Shown piece by piece: positions 1 through 5,048 of a DNA stretch of 5,048 nucleotides. The notes under the pieces were generated by a model. It did not search any database, was not told the origin of the DNA, and saw only the letters and a list, made by a program, of their open reading frames with translations. The stretch's first letter is position 1, and each line of letters starts with the position of its first letter. A program made the position numbers and the translations under genes. Source of the stretch: Sandaracinaceae bacterium. Its GTDB lineage: Bacteria; Myxococcota_A; Polyangia; Polyangiales; JAFGIB01. The stretch is from contig JADGRG010000472.1 in NCBI GenBank assembly GCA_017881145.1, positions 1-5,048 of the forward strand, written 5' to 3'.

Positions 1-348
1 CTCCTTGAAGAGACCGGCACCTTCCGTCACGCCCTGCGAGATGTCCGGCGACTGTTGTTCGACCGCCGTCAGCACCGCGCAGGTGTTGGCGTCGAAGCCC
101 ATCGAAGAATCCGTGTAGCCGATCTCGCTGACGGCCTCACGCACGACCTTCGGGTAGTCGACGGTCGCGCTGGTCGTGATCTCGCCTGCGACGACCACGA
201 AACCGGTCTTCACCAAGGTTTCGCAGGCCACACGCGAACGCTTGTCTTGCGCCAGACAGGCGTCGAGGACGGCGTCTGAAATCGCGTCACAGATCTTGTC
301 GGGATGACCTTCGGAAACGGACTCGGACGTAAACAGATAACCAGCCAT
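1..348 (-). CDS. metK: S-adenosylmethionine synthetase (methionine adenosyltransferase), N-terminal 116 residues, cut by window edge
   Basis: This cytoplasmic enzyme makes S-adenosylmethionine from methionine and ATP. The translated 116 residues match the MetK N-terminal domain throughout. They start MAGYLFTSESVSEGHPDK; GHPDK at 14-18 holds the ATP-site residues H15, D17 and K18. ACETLVKTG at 41-49 contains E43, the counterpart of the potassium/methionine-site glutamate E42 of E. coli. GEITTS lies at 55-60, MGFDANTCAV at 83-92, and QSPDISQGV at 99-107 begins the flexible loop over the active site. After QGV the loop reads TEGAGLFKE, unlike the DRADPLE form of E. coli. The family is usually about 385-400 residues, so roughly 70% lies beyond position 1. 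The ATG at 348-346 is supported by GAGGAG five to six bases upstream and by family alignment. The gene follows nadB on the same strand after 186 bp but has its own promoter. The identification is essentially certain. Confidence 0.98.
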   Translation of the reverse strand, partial: MAGYLFTSESVSEGHPDKICDAISDAVLDACLAQDKRSRVACETLVKTGFVVVAGEITTSATVDYPKVVREAVSEIGYTDSSMGFDANTCAVLTAVEQQSPDISQGVTEGAGLFKE

Positions 349-353
349 GGTTT

Positions 354-359
354 CTCCTC
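354..359 (-). promoter_or_regulatory. Ribosome binding site of metK
   Basis: On the minus strand the sequence reads GAGGAG, five bases before the metK ATG (AAACC spacer). It is the strongest Shine-Dalgarno match in the window and fixes the metK start. It lies 5 bases downstream of a stable leader hairpin. Confidence 0.9.
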
Positions 360-364
360 GCGCG

Positions 365-381
365 GGGCGCACGCCGCGCCC
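365..381 (-). promoter_or_regulatory. GC-rich hairpin in the metK leader
   Basis: The minus strand reads GGGCGC-GGCGT-GCGCCC, a perfect six-base-pair all-GC stem with a five-base loop. It falls between the predicted transcription start (about 385) and the ribosome binding site. It has no following T-tract, so it is not an intrinsic terminator. It could stabilise the 5' end or influence translation. The leader, roughly 37 nt, is too short for most large SAM riboswitch classes, and I do not recognise a known SAM or SAH riboswitch consensus here. The hairpin is seen directly; any regulatory role is inference. Confidence 0.45.
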
Positions 382-391
382 GACGCATCGG

Positions 392-420
392 CTTGTAGCG
401 ATGGGCACTTCTACTGTCAA
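392..420 (-). promoter_or_regulatory. Sigma-70 type promoter of metK
   Basis: On the minus strand a perfect -35 box TTGACA (420-415) is followed by a 17-bp spacer and a -10 box TACAAG (397-392), which matches TATAAT at four of six positions. The predicted transcription start is near 385, giving a leader of about 37 nt before the metK ATG. Box quality, optimal spacing and placement just upstream of a housekeeping gene make this the best promoter in the window. Confidence 0.75.
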
Positions 421-466
421 TGCAGGCGCACGAAGTCTGCCGCGCCGACACGGCACGACCTCATGT

Positions 467-521
467 GCGGCATGCGCCGCGTCAATGGATCGCGCACTAG
501 CGCCGCGCCCACGGATCGCGC
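467..521. repeat. Short repeats in the nadB-metK gap: 9-bp direct repeat and a small hairpin
   Basis: The 9-mer GGATCGCGC occurs at 487-495 and again at 513-521, 26 bp apart start to start. Next to it, at 467-480, is a perfect 5-bp inverted repeat with a 4-base loop (GCGGC-ATGC-GCCGC on the plus strand). Both lie 47 to 101 bp upstream of the metK -35 box and just past the nadB stop. They may be chance in GC-rich sequence, part of the nadB 3' end, or binding sites. No T-tract follows, so there is no intrinsic terminator for nadB here. Confidence 0.3.
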
Positions 522-534
522 CGCCAGTGCCAGG

Positions 535-2157
535 TCAGTGAATGCGGCGCAGGCGAGGCTGCGAGCCCCGCCACACCAGCGTGTCGCCGAGGAACCCAGC
601 GTCGTCGGTCGCGGGATGGTCGATGGTGTAATGCAAGCCGCGGCTCTCATGGCGGAACTGCGCGCAGGCCACGATCAGCCCCGCCACATCCGCGAGATTG
701 CGCAGCTCCAGCAGATCGGCCGTGACCAGATGCTTCCAGTAGTATTCGCGGATCTCTTCGTGGAGCAGCGCGATGCGGCGGGCTGCTCGGCTCAGCCGCT
801 TGTCGGAGCGCACGATGCCCACGTAGTTCCACATGAAGCGGCGCAGCTCGTCCCAGTTGTGCGCCACCACCACGGCTTCGTCGCTGGGGGCGGCCTCGCC
901 CACGTCCCAGTCGGGCGGGTCAGGGGACGGCGTTCGACGCTGCTCGGCGCGGGTGGCCAGCGCCGCACGTCGGCCGTAGACGAGCCCTTCGAGCAGTGAG
1001 TTAGACGCCAAGCGATTGGCTCCGTGCAGGCCGCTGCAGGTGGTCTCGCCGATCGCCCACAGGCCGGGCACGCTGCTACGACCCTCGGCGTCGACCACGA
1101 CGCCGCCGCACATGTAGTGCGCCGCCGGCACGACCGGGATCGGCTCGTGGGTCAGATCGATGCCGAACTTCAAGCACTCGGCATGGATGGTCGGAAAGCG
1201 CTCGCGCAGATATTCCGGGGAGCGCGCGCTCATGTCGAGCCAGACGCAGTCTTCGCCGGTGCGCTTGAGCTCGTAGTCGATGGCGCGCGCCACCACATCG
1301 CGGGGTGCAAGGTCGGCCTGCGCATGGTGCTGCGCCATGAACGCCGTTCCGTCCTTGCGCCGCAGCACCCCACCCTCGCCACGCAGCGCCTCCGAGATCA
1401 GAAAGCTCTTGGCGCGCGGGTGAAAGAGGCAGGTCGGATGGAACTGGAAGAACTCCATGTTCGCGATCTCCGCGCCTGCACGATGCGCCATAGCCACGCC
1501 GTCGCCGGTCGCGACATCGGGGTTGGTCGTGTAGAGGTAGACCTTGCCTGCACCGCCGGTCGACAGCACCGTGGCGCGTGCCACGACGGTGTGCACGGCG
1601 CCGGTGGCCTGCTCGAGCACGTAGGCGCCCGTGATGAAGCGCGCACCACCGAACTTGGCGCGGTCGATCAGATCGATCGCCATGTGGTTTTCGAGGATGC
1701 GTATGCGAGGGTTGCGACGCGCGGCCTCGCCGAGTGCACGCTGCACTTCACGCCCGGTGATGTCACCGGCATGCACGACGCGCCGCGCGCTGTGGCCACC
1801 CTCCTTGGTGAGGTCGAGAGCTGCCTCGTCACCGTTACCGTTGCCTTGCGCTCGCGAGAAGGTCGCGCCCAGCGCCATCAGCTCGCGGATGCGATCGGGA
1901 CCGTCGCGCACCACCATGTCGACCACGTCGTCGTGGGAGAGCCCGCGCCCAGCCACCAGCGTGTCGCTGACGTGCTTTTCGAAGGAATCGCTCGGATCGA
2001 GCACGGCCGCGATCCCACCCTGTGCGTTGCTGGTCGCCGACTGGTCGAGCTTGGCCTTGGTGACCACGACCACGTCGGCATCGCGCGCAGCTTCGAGCGC
2101 AAAGGTTAGACCGGCGATACCGCCGCCCATCACTAGGTAATCGCAGTGAATCGCCAT
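535..2157 (-). CDS. nadB: L-aspartate oxidase (FAD-dependent)
   Basis: The enzyme oxidises L-aspartate to iminoaspartate in the cytoplasm, the first step of NAD synthesis; NadA then condenses iminoaspartate with dihydroxyacetone phosphate to quinolinate. The protein has 540 residues, normal for NadB. An N-terminal dinucleotide-binding motif MGGGIAG (10-16) is followed by SNAQGGIAA (43-51), GGHSARRVVHAGDITG (120-135), QFHPTCL (238-244), LRGEGG (258-263), the PRDVVARAI segment (285-293), HYMCGG (347-352) and HGANRLASNSLLEG (378-391). The substrate-site residues known from E. coli NadB (E121, H244, R290, H351, R386) are all present as E119, H240, R286, H347 and R382. The C-terminal helical domain carries ESRGLHY (504-510), which helps separate NadB from succinate dehydrogenase/fumarate reductase flavoproteins. 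The ATG at 2157-2155 is preceded by GGCGGT at five bases and leaves the usual short lead before the FAD motif. No nadA or nadC is adjacent. The gene is divergent from the transglycosylase gene. Confidence 0.97.
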   Translation of the reverse strand: MAIHCDYLVMGGGIAGLTFALEAARDADVVVVTKAKLDQSATSNAQGGIAAVLDPSDSFEKHVSDTLVAGRGLSHDDVVDMVVRDGPDRIRELMALGATFSRAQGNGNGDEAALDLTKEGGHSARRVVHAGDITGREVQRALGEAARRNPRIRILENHMAIDLIDRAKFGGARFITGAYVLEQATGAVHTVVARATVLSTGGAGKVYLYTTNPDVATGDGVAMAHRAGAEIANMEFFQFHPTCLFHPRAKSFLISEALRGEGGVLRRKDGTAFMAQHHAQADLAPRDVVARAIDYELKRTGEDCVWLDMSARSPEYLRERFPTIHAECLKFGIDLTHEPIPVVPAAHYMCGGVVVDAEGRSSVPGLWAIGETTCSGLHGANRLASNSLLEGLVYGRRAALATRAEQRRTPSPDPPDWDVGEAAPSDEAVVVAHNWDELRRFMWNYVGIVRSDKRLSRAARRIALLHEEIREYYWKHLVTADLLELRNLADVAGLIVACAQFRHESRGLHYTIDHPATDDAGFLGDTLVWRGSQPRLRRIH

Positions 2158-2162
2158 GGGTG

Positions 2163-2168
2163 ACCGCC
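2163..2168 (-). promoter_or_regulatory. Probable ribosome binding site of nadB
   Basis: The minus strand reads GGCGGT, a five-of-six match to GGAGGT, five bases before the nadB ATG. No other in-frame start exists nearby upstream. An upstream ATG at 2174-2172 is out of frame and has no coding support. Confidence 0.5.
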
Positions 2169-2296
2169 CACCATAATCGAAAGGAGCCCGTGGCGCACCT
2201 TGCCGTCGGTTTCACCACGCAGACAGTCGCCTTGCGACCCTGGCACACCGAAATCTAGCGACGGATTTGTCATGAGGCCCCGCAGCCCGTTAAACT

Positions 2297-2300
2297 GAGG
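2297..2300 (+). promoter_or_regulatory. Ribosome binding site that favours the ATG start at 2305
   Basis: GAGG lies four bases before ATG 2305 but only one base before the in-frame GTG at 2302. The spacing makes ATG 2305 the likelier start and shortens the protein by a single residue. Confidence 0.5.
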
Positions 2301-2304
2301 CGTG

Positions 2305-2949
2305 ATGCGTGTGTTCGTAGTTTCAGTCTCGCTTTGCGCCCTGCTCGCGTTGCCTGTGCCCCGCGCCATGGCGGACATCTTCACCTTCGTCGACAGCGGC
2401 GGAGTCGCCCACTACACGAACGTGCAGCCGCCCTCGGGTGGCTGGCATCGCCTCTACCACAGCGATGCCGCCGACAGCGGCTACGCGGGACGCGCCTCGT
2501 TCACGCCGACCTTCGGACGGCGCATCGATCCGGAACGGTTGCGGCGCTACGATTCGCACATCTCGGAAGCCGCGCAGCTCTACCAACTGCCTTCGGCTTT
2601 CATCCGCGCCATCGTGATGGTGGAGAGCAACTTCTATCCCGACGCGGTCTCGCAAGATGGCGCCGTCGGACTGATGCAGCTCATGCCGGAAACGGCCGCC
2701 AGCATGGGCGTCATGGATCCTTTCGACCCGCGGCAAAACGTGCTGGGCGGGACCCGTTTCTTGCGCGTGCTCGCCAACAAGTTCAACGGCAACCTGGTGC
2801 TGACCGTGGCGGCCTACAACGCCGGCGAAAGCGCCGTGACCAAGTATCGCGGCGTGCCGCCATACTCCGAGACTCGCAACTACGTGCGCAGCGTGCTGCA
2901 CCACTACTACGCATTCCGCTCCATCGAGCACACCACCGGCAAGCACTGA
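2305..2949 (+). CDS. Secreted lytic transglycosylase, DUF4124 plus SLT domain
   Basis: The product is expected to cleave the MurNAc-GlcNAc glycosidic bond of peptidoglycan, forming 1,6-anhydro-MurNAc, in the periplasm. The 214-residue protein begins with a Sec signal peptide: MR, a hydrophobic stretch, then AMA at 21-23, with likely cleavage before D24. With no cysteine after the cleavage site it is not a lipoprotein. Residues 24-50 resemble a DUF4124 segment (DIFTFVDSGGVAHYTN). The SLT (family 1, Slt70-like) catalytic domain spans roughly 85-205: VMVESNF at 104-110 supplies the catalytic glutamate E107, GLMQLMPETA follows at 122-131, and AAYNAGE at 169-175. The catalytic domain looks complete. 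The protein is small compared with Slt70 or MltD and lacks LysM repeats. It is divergent from nadB and converges on the membrane protein gene 36 bp downstream. The enzyme class is secure; whether it serves growth, turnover or assembly of an envelope machine cannot be told. Confidence 0.93.
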   Translation: MRVFVVSVSLCALLALPVPRAMADIFTFVDSGGVAHYTNVQPPSGGWHRLYHSDAADSGYAGRASFTPTFGRRIDPERLRRYDSHISEAAQLYQLPSAFIRAIVMVESNFYPDAVSQDGAVGLMQLMPETAASMGVMDPFDPRQNVLGGTRFLRVLANKFNGNLVLTVAAYNAGESAVTKYRGVPPYSETRNYVRSVLHHYYAFRSIEHTTGKH

Positions 2950-2985
2950 GCGCGCGGCAGCGAGCAGCCGCACCTCAAGCTGAGC
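2950..2985. other. Convergent intergenic gap with a weak stem-loop
   Basis: The two stop codons (2947-2949 plus, 2988-2986 minus) face each other across 36 bp. A stem of five GC pairs with an 8-base loop, GCGGC (2954-2958) and GCCGC (2967-2971), is the only structure seen. There is no T-tract on either strand, so an intrinsic terminator is not supported. Termination may be Rho-dependent or the transcripts may overlap. Confidence 0.35.
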
Positions 2986-4305
2986 TCAATCCGGCTGGAA
3001 GAGCACGTTCTGCGTGGGATCTTGGTCGTAGTAGCGCTCGACTCGCTCGAAGGTGATGGCGCCGAAGGCATTCACGGCGATCGCCCAGACCAGGAGTGCG
3101 TAGAAGCCCAGGCCGATCCTGCGAGCACCGAGCGCGAGCAGCACGAGGAGCAAGACGCTGTAGTCGAGGCTGAAGCGATAGCCAAACTGGATCCAACCGC
3201 TGTTCTGGTAACAGAGGTCGAGCACCGCCACGGCGGCTGCACCGACACAGAGCGCGACGGTGGTGACCGAAACCCGCTTGGGCCAGAGCACGGCCAAGAA
3301 ATGCGGAGTCGTCACCCAGAGTGCCAGGCCATGCCGAGAGATCCGCAGATAGGGCGACATGGCAGAGAGCCACGGCAAGGCTGAAAGGAAGACCGCAAGG
3401 TTCTTGCCGAGGTAGTGGTAGTTGAAGAGGCCCCACTTATCGATGCGGCCGCGCCAACGAATGGTCAGGTAGTTGTGGCCGAACTCAAAGGGGTTATCGA
3501 AGCGCGCGGCGTTGAACCACATGGCGACGCCGCCGATCACGAGCAGCGGCAACGCGAAGAGCACGAGCTTCTGCAGCGCTGGCACCACCCGCACACGCCT
3601 CAAGAACGCAAGCGCACGCGACACCGCGCTGGCATCAGCAGGCAGCTCGGGATCAGCCTCGGTGAAGCGGGAAGCGGCTAGAGCTTCGATGACGAACACG
3701 ACGCCGATCAAGAGTGTGGTCGGCCTCGTCATGAACGCGAGGCCGAGCAGAAGGCCTGCCCAGATCGGCCGCCGCGCATCGAGCGCGCAGAGCAGGTAGA
3801 GTGCGATCAGCGGGCACGCAACGACATGTGCCGAGAACCAGACCGTGCCCTGAACGGCGGTATAGTAGTAGACGCTGCCGAACGCGAAGAGGGCGGTCAG
3901 CGAGAGGTCCTCGCGCGGCGTGCGAGCGCTCCTGCCTCGCTCCCGCAACTGCCGCAGGAGCACGTAGAGCAGCGCCGGCCCGAAGCCCGCAAAGATCGCC
4001 CAGAAGAGCCTGTCCCAGACAGCTGTGCCCCAGAGCGCTACCGCTGGCGCAATCACCAGCGCCGGCAGCGGCGGAAACGACACATACCAGCGCCCTTTGT
4101 ATTGCGACCAATCGTTGTCGCCGGGGGGCCTGTTGCCTACCACCGAGAGCTGGCCGTGCAGAAACGAGTTGGCCAGGTTCACGAAGTGGGCGTTGTCCGA
4201 CGGGCCGCGCAAACGCGCGCCGAGGGTCACGACGTAGACCGCGGCGCACACCGCGAAGATGAGCGTCGGAAGCTTCCATCGATCTAGCAGCCGCGCCCGA
4301 AACAC
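2986..4305 (-). CDS. Polytopic membrane protein, candidate GT-C fold (PMT/ArnT-like) glycosyltransferase
   Basis: The protein has 439 residues and about ten to eleven hydrophobic segments, by eye near 12-30, 80-93, 100-118, 134-150, 155-175, 180-208, 246-264, 300-318, 326-341, 347-364, 383-394 and 399-417. A polar loop after the first segment carries an acidic residue (SDNAHF, D37) and then LANSFLHGQLSV (44-55), with KGRWYVSFPPLPAL at 70-83. This arrangement of an acidic first loop plus a GRxYVxFPP element is typical of GT-C-like proteins, which transfer sugars from lipid-phosphate donors on the outer face of the inner membrane. FMTRPTTLL (191-199) and GYRFSLDY (375-382) are also common in such proteins. 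There is no signal peptide or soluble catalytic domain. The start is GTG at 4305-4303; no ATG is available in frame until residue 192, and no good Shine-Dalgarno sequence is visible. Donor and acceptor are unknown, and no other glycan genes lie in the window. Membrane location is secure; the glycosyltransferase role is inference. Confidence 0.85.
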   Translation of the reverse strand: MFRARLLDRWKLPTLIFAVCAAVYVVTLGARLRGPSDNAHFVNLANSFLHGQLSVVGNRPPGDNDWSQYKGRWYVSFPPLPALVIAPAVALWGTAVWDRLFWAIFAGFGPALLYVLLRQLRERGRSARTPREDLSLTALFAFGSVYYYTAVQGTVWFSAHVVACPLIALYLLCALDARRPIWAGLLLGLAFMTRPTTLLIGVVFVIEALAASRFTEADPELPADASAVSRALAFLRRVRVVPALQKLVLFALPLLVIGGVAMWFNAARFDNPFEFGHNYLTIRWRGRIDKWGLFNYHYLGKNLAVFLSALPWLSAMSPYLRISRHGLALWVTTPHFLAVLWPKRVSVTTVALCVGAAAVAVLDLCYQNSGWIQFGYRFSLDYSVLLLVLLALGARRIGLGFYALLVWAIAVNAFGAITFERVERYYDQDPTQNVLFQPD

Positions 4306-4392
4306 GGCGGCAGCATAGCGGGCGGCAGCCAGGTTGTCCTGCTTGACGAGCCGCGCGGCGAGCCCTACGAATGCGCTCGCTCAGCATCCACC
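4306..4392. other. Divergent intergenic region between the membrane protein gene and mrp
   Basis: These 87 bp hold the candidate mrp promoter. On the minus strand, AGGACA and TATGCT are spaced 17 bp apart, ending six bases before the GTG start at 4305, so a transcript from it would be leaderless or nearly so. No good Shine-Dalgarno sequence is seen on either side and no operator-like palindrome is obvious. Confidence 0.4.
4343..4371 (+). promoter_or_regulatory. Possible sigma-70 type promoter of the mrp gene
   Basis: TTGACG (4343-4348, five of six matches) is followed by a 17-bp spacer and TACGAA (4366-4371, three of six). The architecture resembles the metK promoter (TTGAC-, 17 bp, TAC-). 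The start would be near 4378, leaving a leader of about 15 nt with no clear Shine-Dalgarno sequence before ATG 4393. Confidence 0.4.
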
Positions 4393-5048
4393 ATGACTAC
4401 GCCCACGCTGCCAAACATCGAGCTCGCCGCGCGCGAGGTGATCGACCCCATCTACGGCAAGCCGATGTCGGAGCTCGGACTGCTCTCAGACATCGCGCTG
4501 CGCGACGGCGTGGTGACGCTGACCGCCACGGTGCACGTGCACTCGGCGCAGCTGGAGCAGCAGATCCATCAAGCGTTCGAAGCCAAGCTCGGAGCGCTCG
4601 GCGTGAACAAGCTCGACCTGCGCTTCCACGTGGAAGTGCCGATGCGCCGCACCAACGCGGACGATCCGGTTCCCGACGTGCGCAACGTGATCTTGGTGAT
4701 GAGCGGCAAGGGCGGCGTCGGCAAGAGCACCTGCGCTGCCAACCTGGCGCTCGCGCTGCACCGCGCTGGCGCGCGCGTCGGCCTGCTGGACGCCGACATC
4801 TACGGGCCGTCGGTGCCGACCATGCTCGGCGTCTCGGGTCATCCCCGCGCGCTCGACGGCAAGCAGATCGAGCCGATGACGCGCTTCGACGTGAAGCTGA
4901 TGAGCATCGGCTTTCTGCTCGAGAGCGACAAAGACGCGGTGGTGTGGCGCGGTCCGATGGTGCAAGGCGCACTCAAGCAGTTCTTGACCGACGTAGCCTG
5001 GGGCCCACTCGACTACCTGGTGCTGGATCTGCCCCCAGGCACGGGTGA
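4393..5048 (+). CDS. mrp: Mrp/ApbC-type P-loop ATPase (Fe-S cluster carrier), N-terminal 218 residues, cut by window edge
   Basis: Mrp/ApbC (NBP35-like) proteins are cytoplasmic ATPases that bind and pass on Fe-S clusters. Residues 8-82 form an MIP18/DUF59-like domain (VIDPIYGKPMSELG at 16-29). The MinD/Mrp-type ATPase domain follows: the deviant Walker A motif SGKGGVGKST at 104-113 has signature lysine K106 and P-loop lysine K111. LLDADIYGPSVPTMLG at 131-146 is highly diagnostic of Mrp. WRGPMV lies at 185-190 and the Walker B region LVLDLPPGTG at 209-218. The window ends at PPGTG, before the C-terminal CxxC that would hold the cluster; full proteins are about 350-370 residues. The MIP18 part lacks the CP cysteine common in stand-alone members. 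ATG 4393 is the only reasonable in-frame start and has a weak Shine-Dalgarno context. The gene is divergent from the membrane protein gene, 87 bp away. Confidence 0.96.
   Translation, partial: MTTPTLPNIELAAREVIDPIYGKPMSELGLLSDIALRDGVVTLTATVHVHSAQLEQQIHQAFEAKLGALGVNKLDLRFHVEVPMRRTNADDPVPDVRNVILVMSGKGGVGKSTCAANLALALHRAGARVGLLDADIYGPSVPTMLGVSGHPRALDGKQIEPMTRFDVKLMSIGFLLESDKDAVVWRGPMVQGALKQFLTDVAWGPLDYLVLDLPPGTG

Larger units (their letters stand above)
2158..2304. other. Divergent intergenic region between nadB and the lytic transglycosylase gene
   Basis: This 147-bp region must hold promoters for both flanking genes. I found no convincing -35/-10 pair for nadB. For the plus strand, TTGTCA (2267-2272) and TTAAAC (2290-2295) are 17 bp apart, but the -10 match is only three of six and the start would fall at about 2302, on the start codon. 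A perfect 5-bp inverted repeat, GTCGC-CTT-GCGAC at 2226-2238, sits near the middle. It could be an operator half-site pair or chance. No known NAD-responsive operator was recognised. Confidence 0.5.

Noticed and set aside
349..420. A known SAM or SAH riboswitch upstream of metK
   Set aside because: The predicted leader is too short for the larger classes and I could not match any known consensus. Only a simple hairpin is visible.
459..486. A second TTGACG (-35 like, 485-480) upstream of metK
   Set aside because: No acceptable -10 box lies 16-18 bp downstream (GAGGTC at 17 bp). The TTGACA at 420-415 is far better.
1024..2109. Long plus-strand open frame (361 codons) antisense to nadB, and another at 304-999
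   Set aside because: Both lie opposite nadB, which matches a known family over its whole length. The antisense translations are rich in Arg, His, Ala and Val with no recognisable domain, as expected from the complement of GC-rich codons.
2954..2971. Stem-loop between the convergent genes as an intrinsic terminator
   Set aside because: It has only five base pairs, an eight-base loop and no T-tract on either strand.
2323..2973. Minus-strand open frame of 216 codons covering the transglycosylase gene
   Set aside because: It is the antisense shadow of a gene with a clear signal peptide and intact SLT catalytic motifs. It shows no family features and has no ribosome binding site.
4371..5048. Plus-strand open frame beginning at ATG 4371, and minus-strand frames over the same region
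   Set aside because: The frame starting at 4393 encodes an unmistakable Mrp with Walker A, DADIYGPS and PPGTG motifs. The others are out of frame or antisense and Arg/Ala-rich.
1..5048. A new multi-gene system, such as a defence or biosynthetic cluster
   Set aside because: Four of the five genes are well-known families with separate promoters and mixed orientation. There are no mobile-element marks, and the one uncharacterised gene has no matching partners in the window.

Overview
The window is GC-rich, densely packed bacterial chromosome. It carries five protein genes with short gaps (36 to 186 bp), two of them cut by the window edges. From left to right they are: metK (minus strand, N-terminal part only), nadB (minus, complete), a small secreted lytic transglycosylase (plus, complete), a polytopic membrane protein that looks like a GT-C type glycosyltransferase (minus, complete), and an Mrp/ApbC-type P-loop ATPase (plus, N-terminal part only). 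I found no tRNA, rRNA, CRISPR array, insertion sequence or phage gene. No stretch over 300 bases lacks a gene.

The organism is a Gram-negative-type bacterium. The DUF4124-plus-SLT transglycosylase with a Sec signal peptide points to Proteobacteria or Myxococcota. The GC-rich codon use, the gene mix and the MetK loop sequence would fit a deltaproteobacterial or myxobacterial lineage, but this is an impression from protein style and was not tested by any search.

Region 1-2157 holds two same-strand metabolic genes. nadB (L-aspartate oxidase, first step of NAD synthesis from aspartate) lies upstream of metK (S-adenosylmethionine synthetase). The 186-bp gap between them contains a convincing promoter for metK (perfect TTGACA, 17-bp spacer, TACAAG), a GC-rich hairpin in the short leader and a strong GAGGAG ribosome binding site. 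metK is therefore probably transcribed on its own, at least in part. Region 2158-2304 is a divergent intergenic region between nadB and the transglycosylase. The transglycosylase and the membrane protein converge at 2950-2985 without a clear intrinsic terminator. The membrane protein and mrp diverge from an 87-bp region at 4306-4392, which carries a plausible sigma-70 type promoter for mrp.

The genes do not form one pathway. metK, nadB and mrp are housekeeping functions (methyl donor, NAD, Fe-S cluster handling). NadB is an FAD enzyme whose usual partner NadA is an Fe-S enzyme, so a link to Mrp is conceivable but not shown by the layout. The transglycosylase and the membrane protein concern the cell envelope. 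I see no new multi-gene system. The points most worth a second look are the metK leader and the uncharacterised membrane protein.
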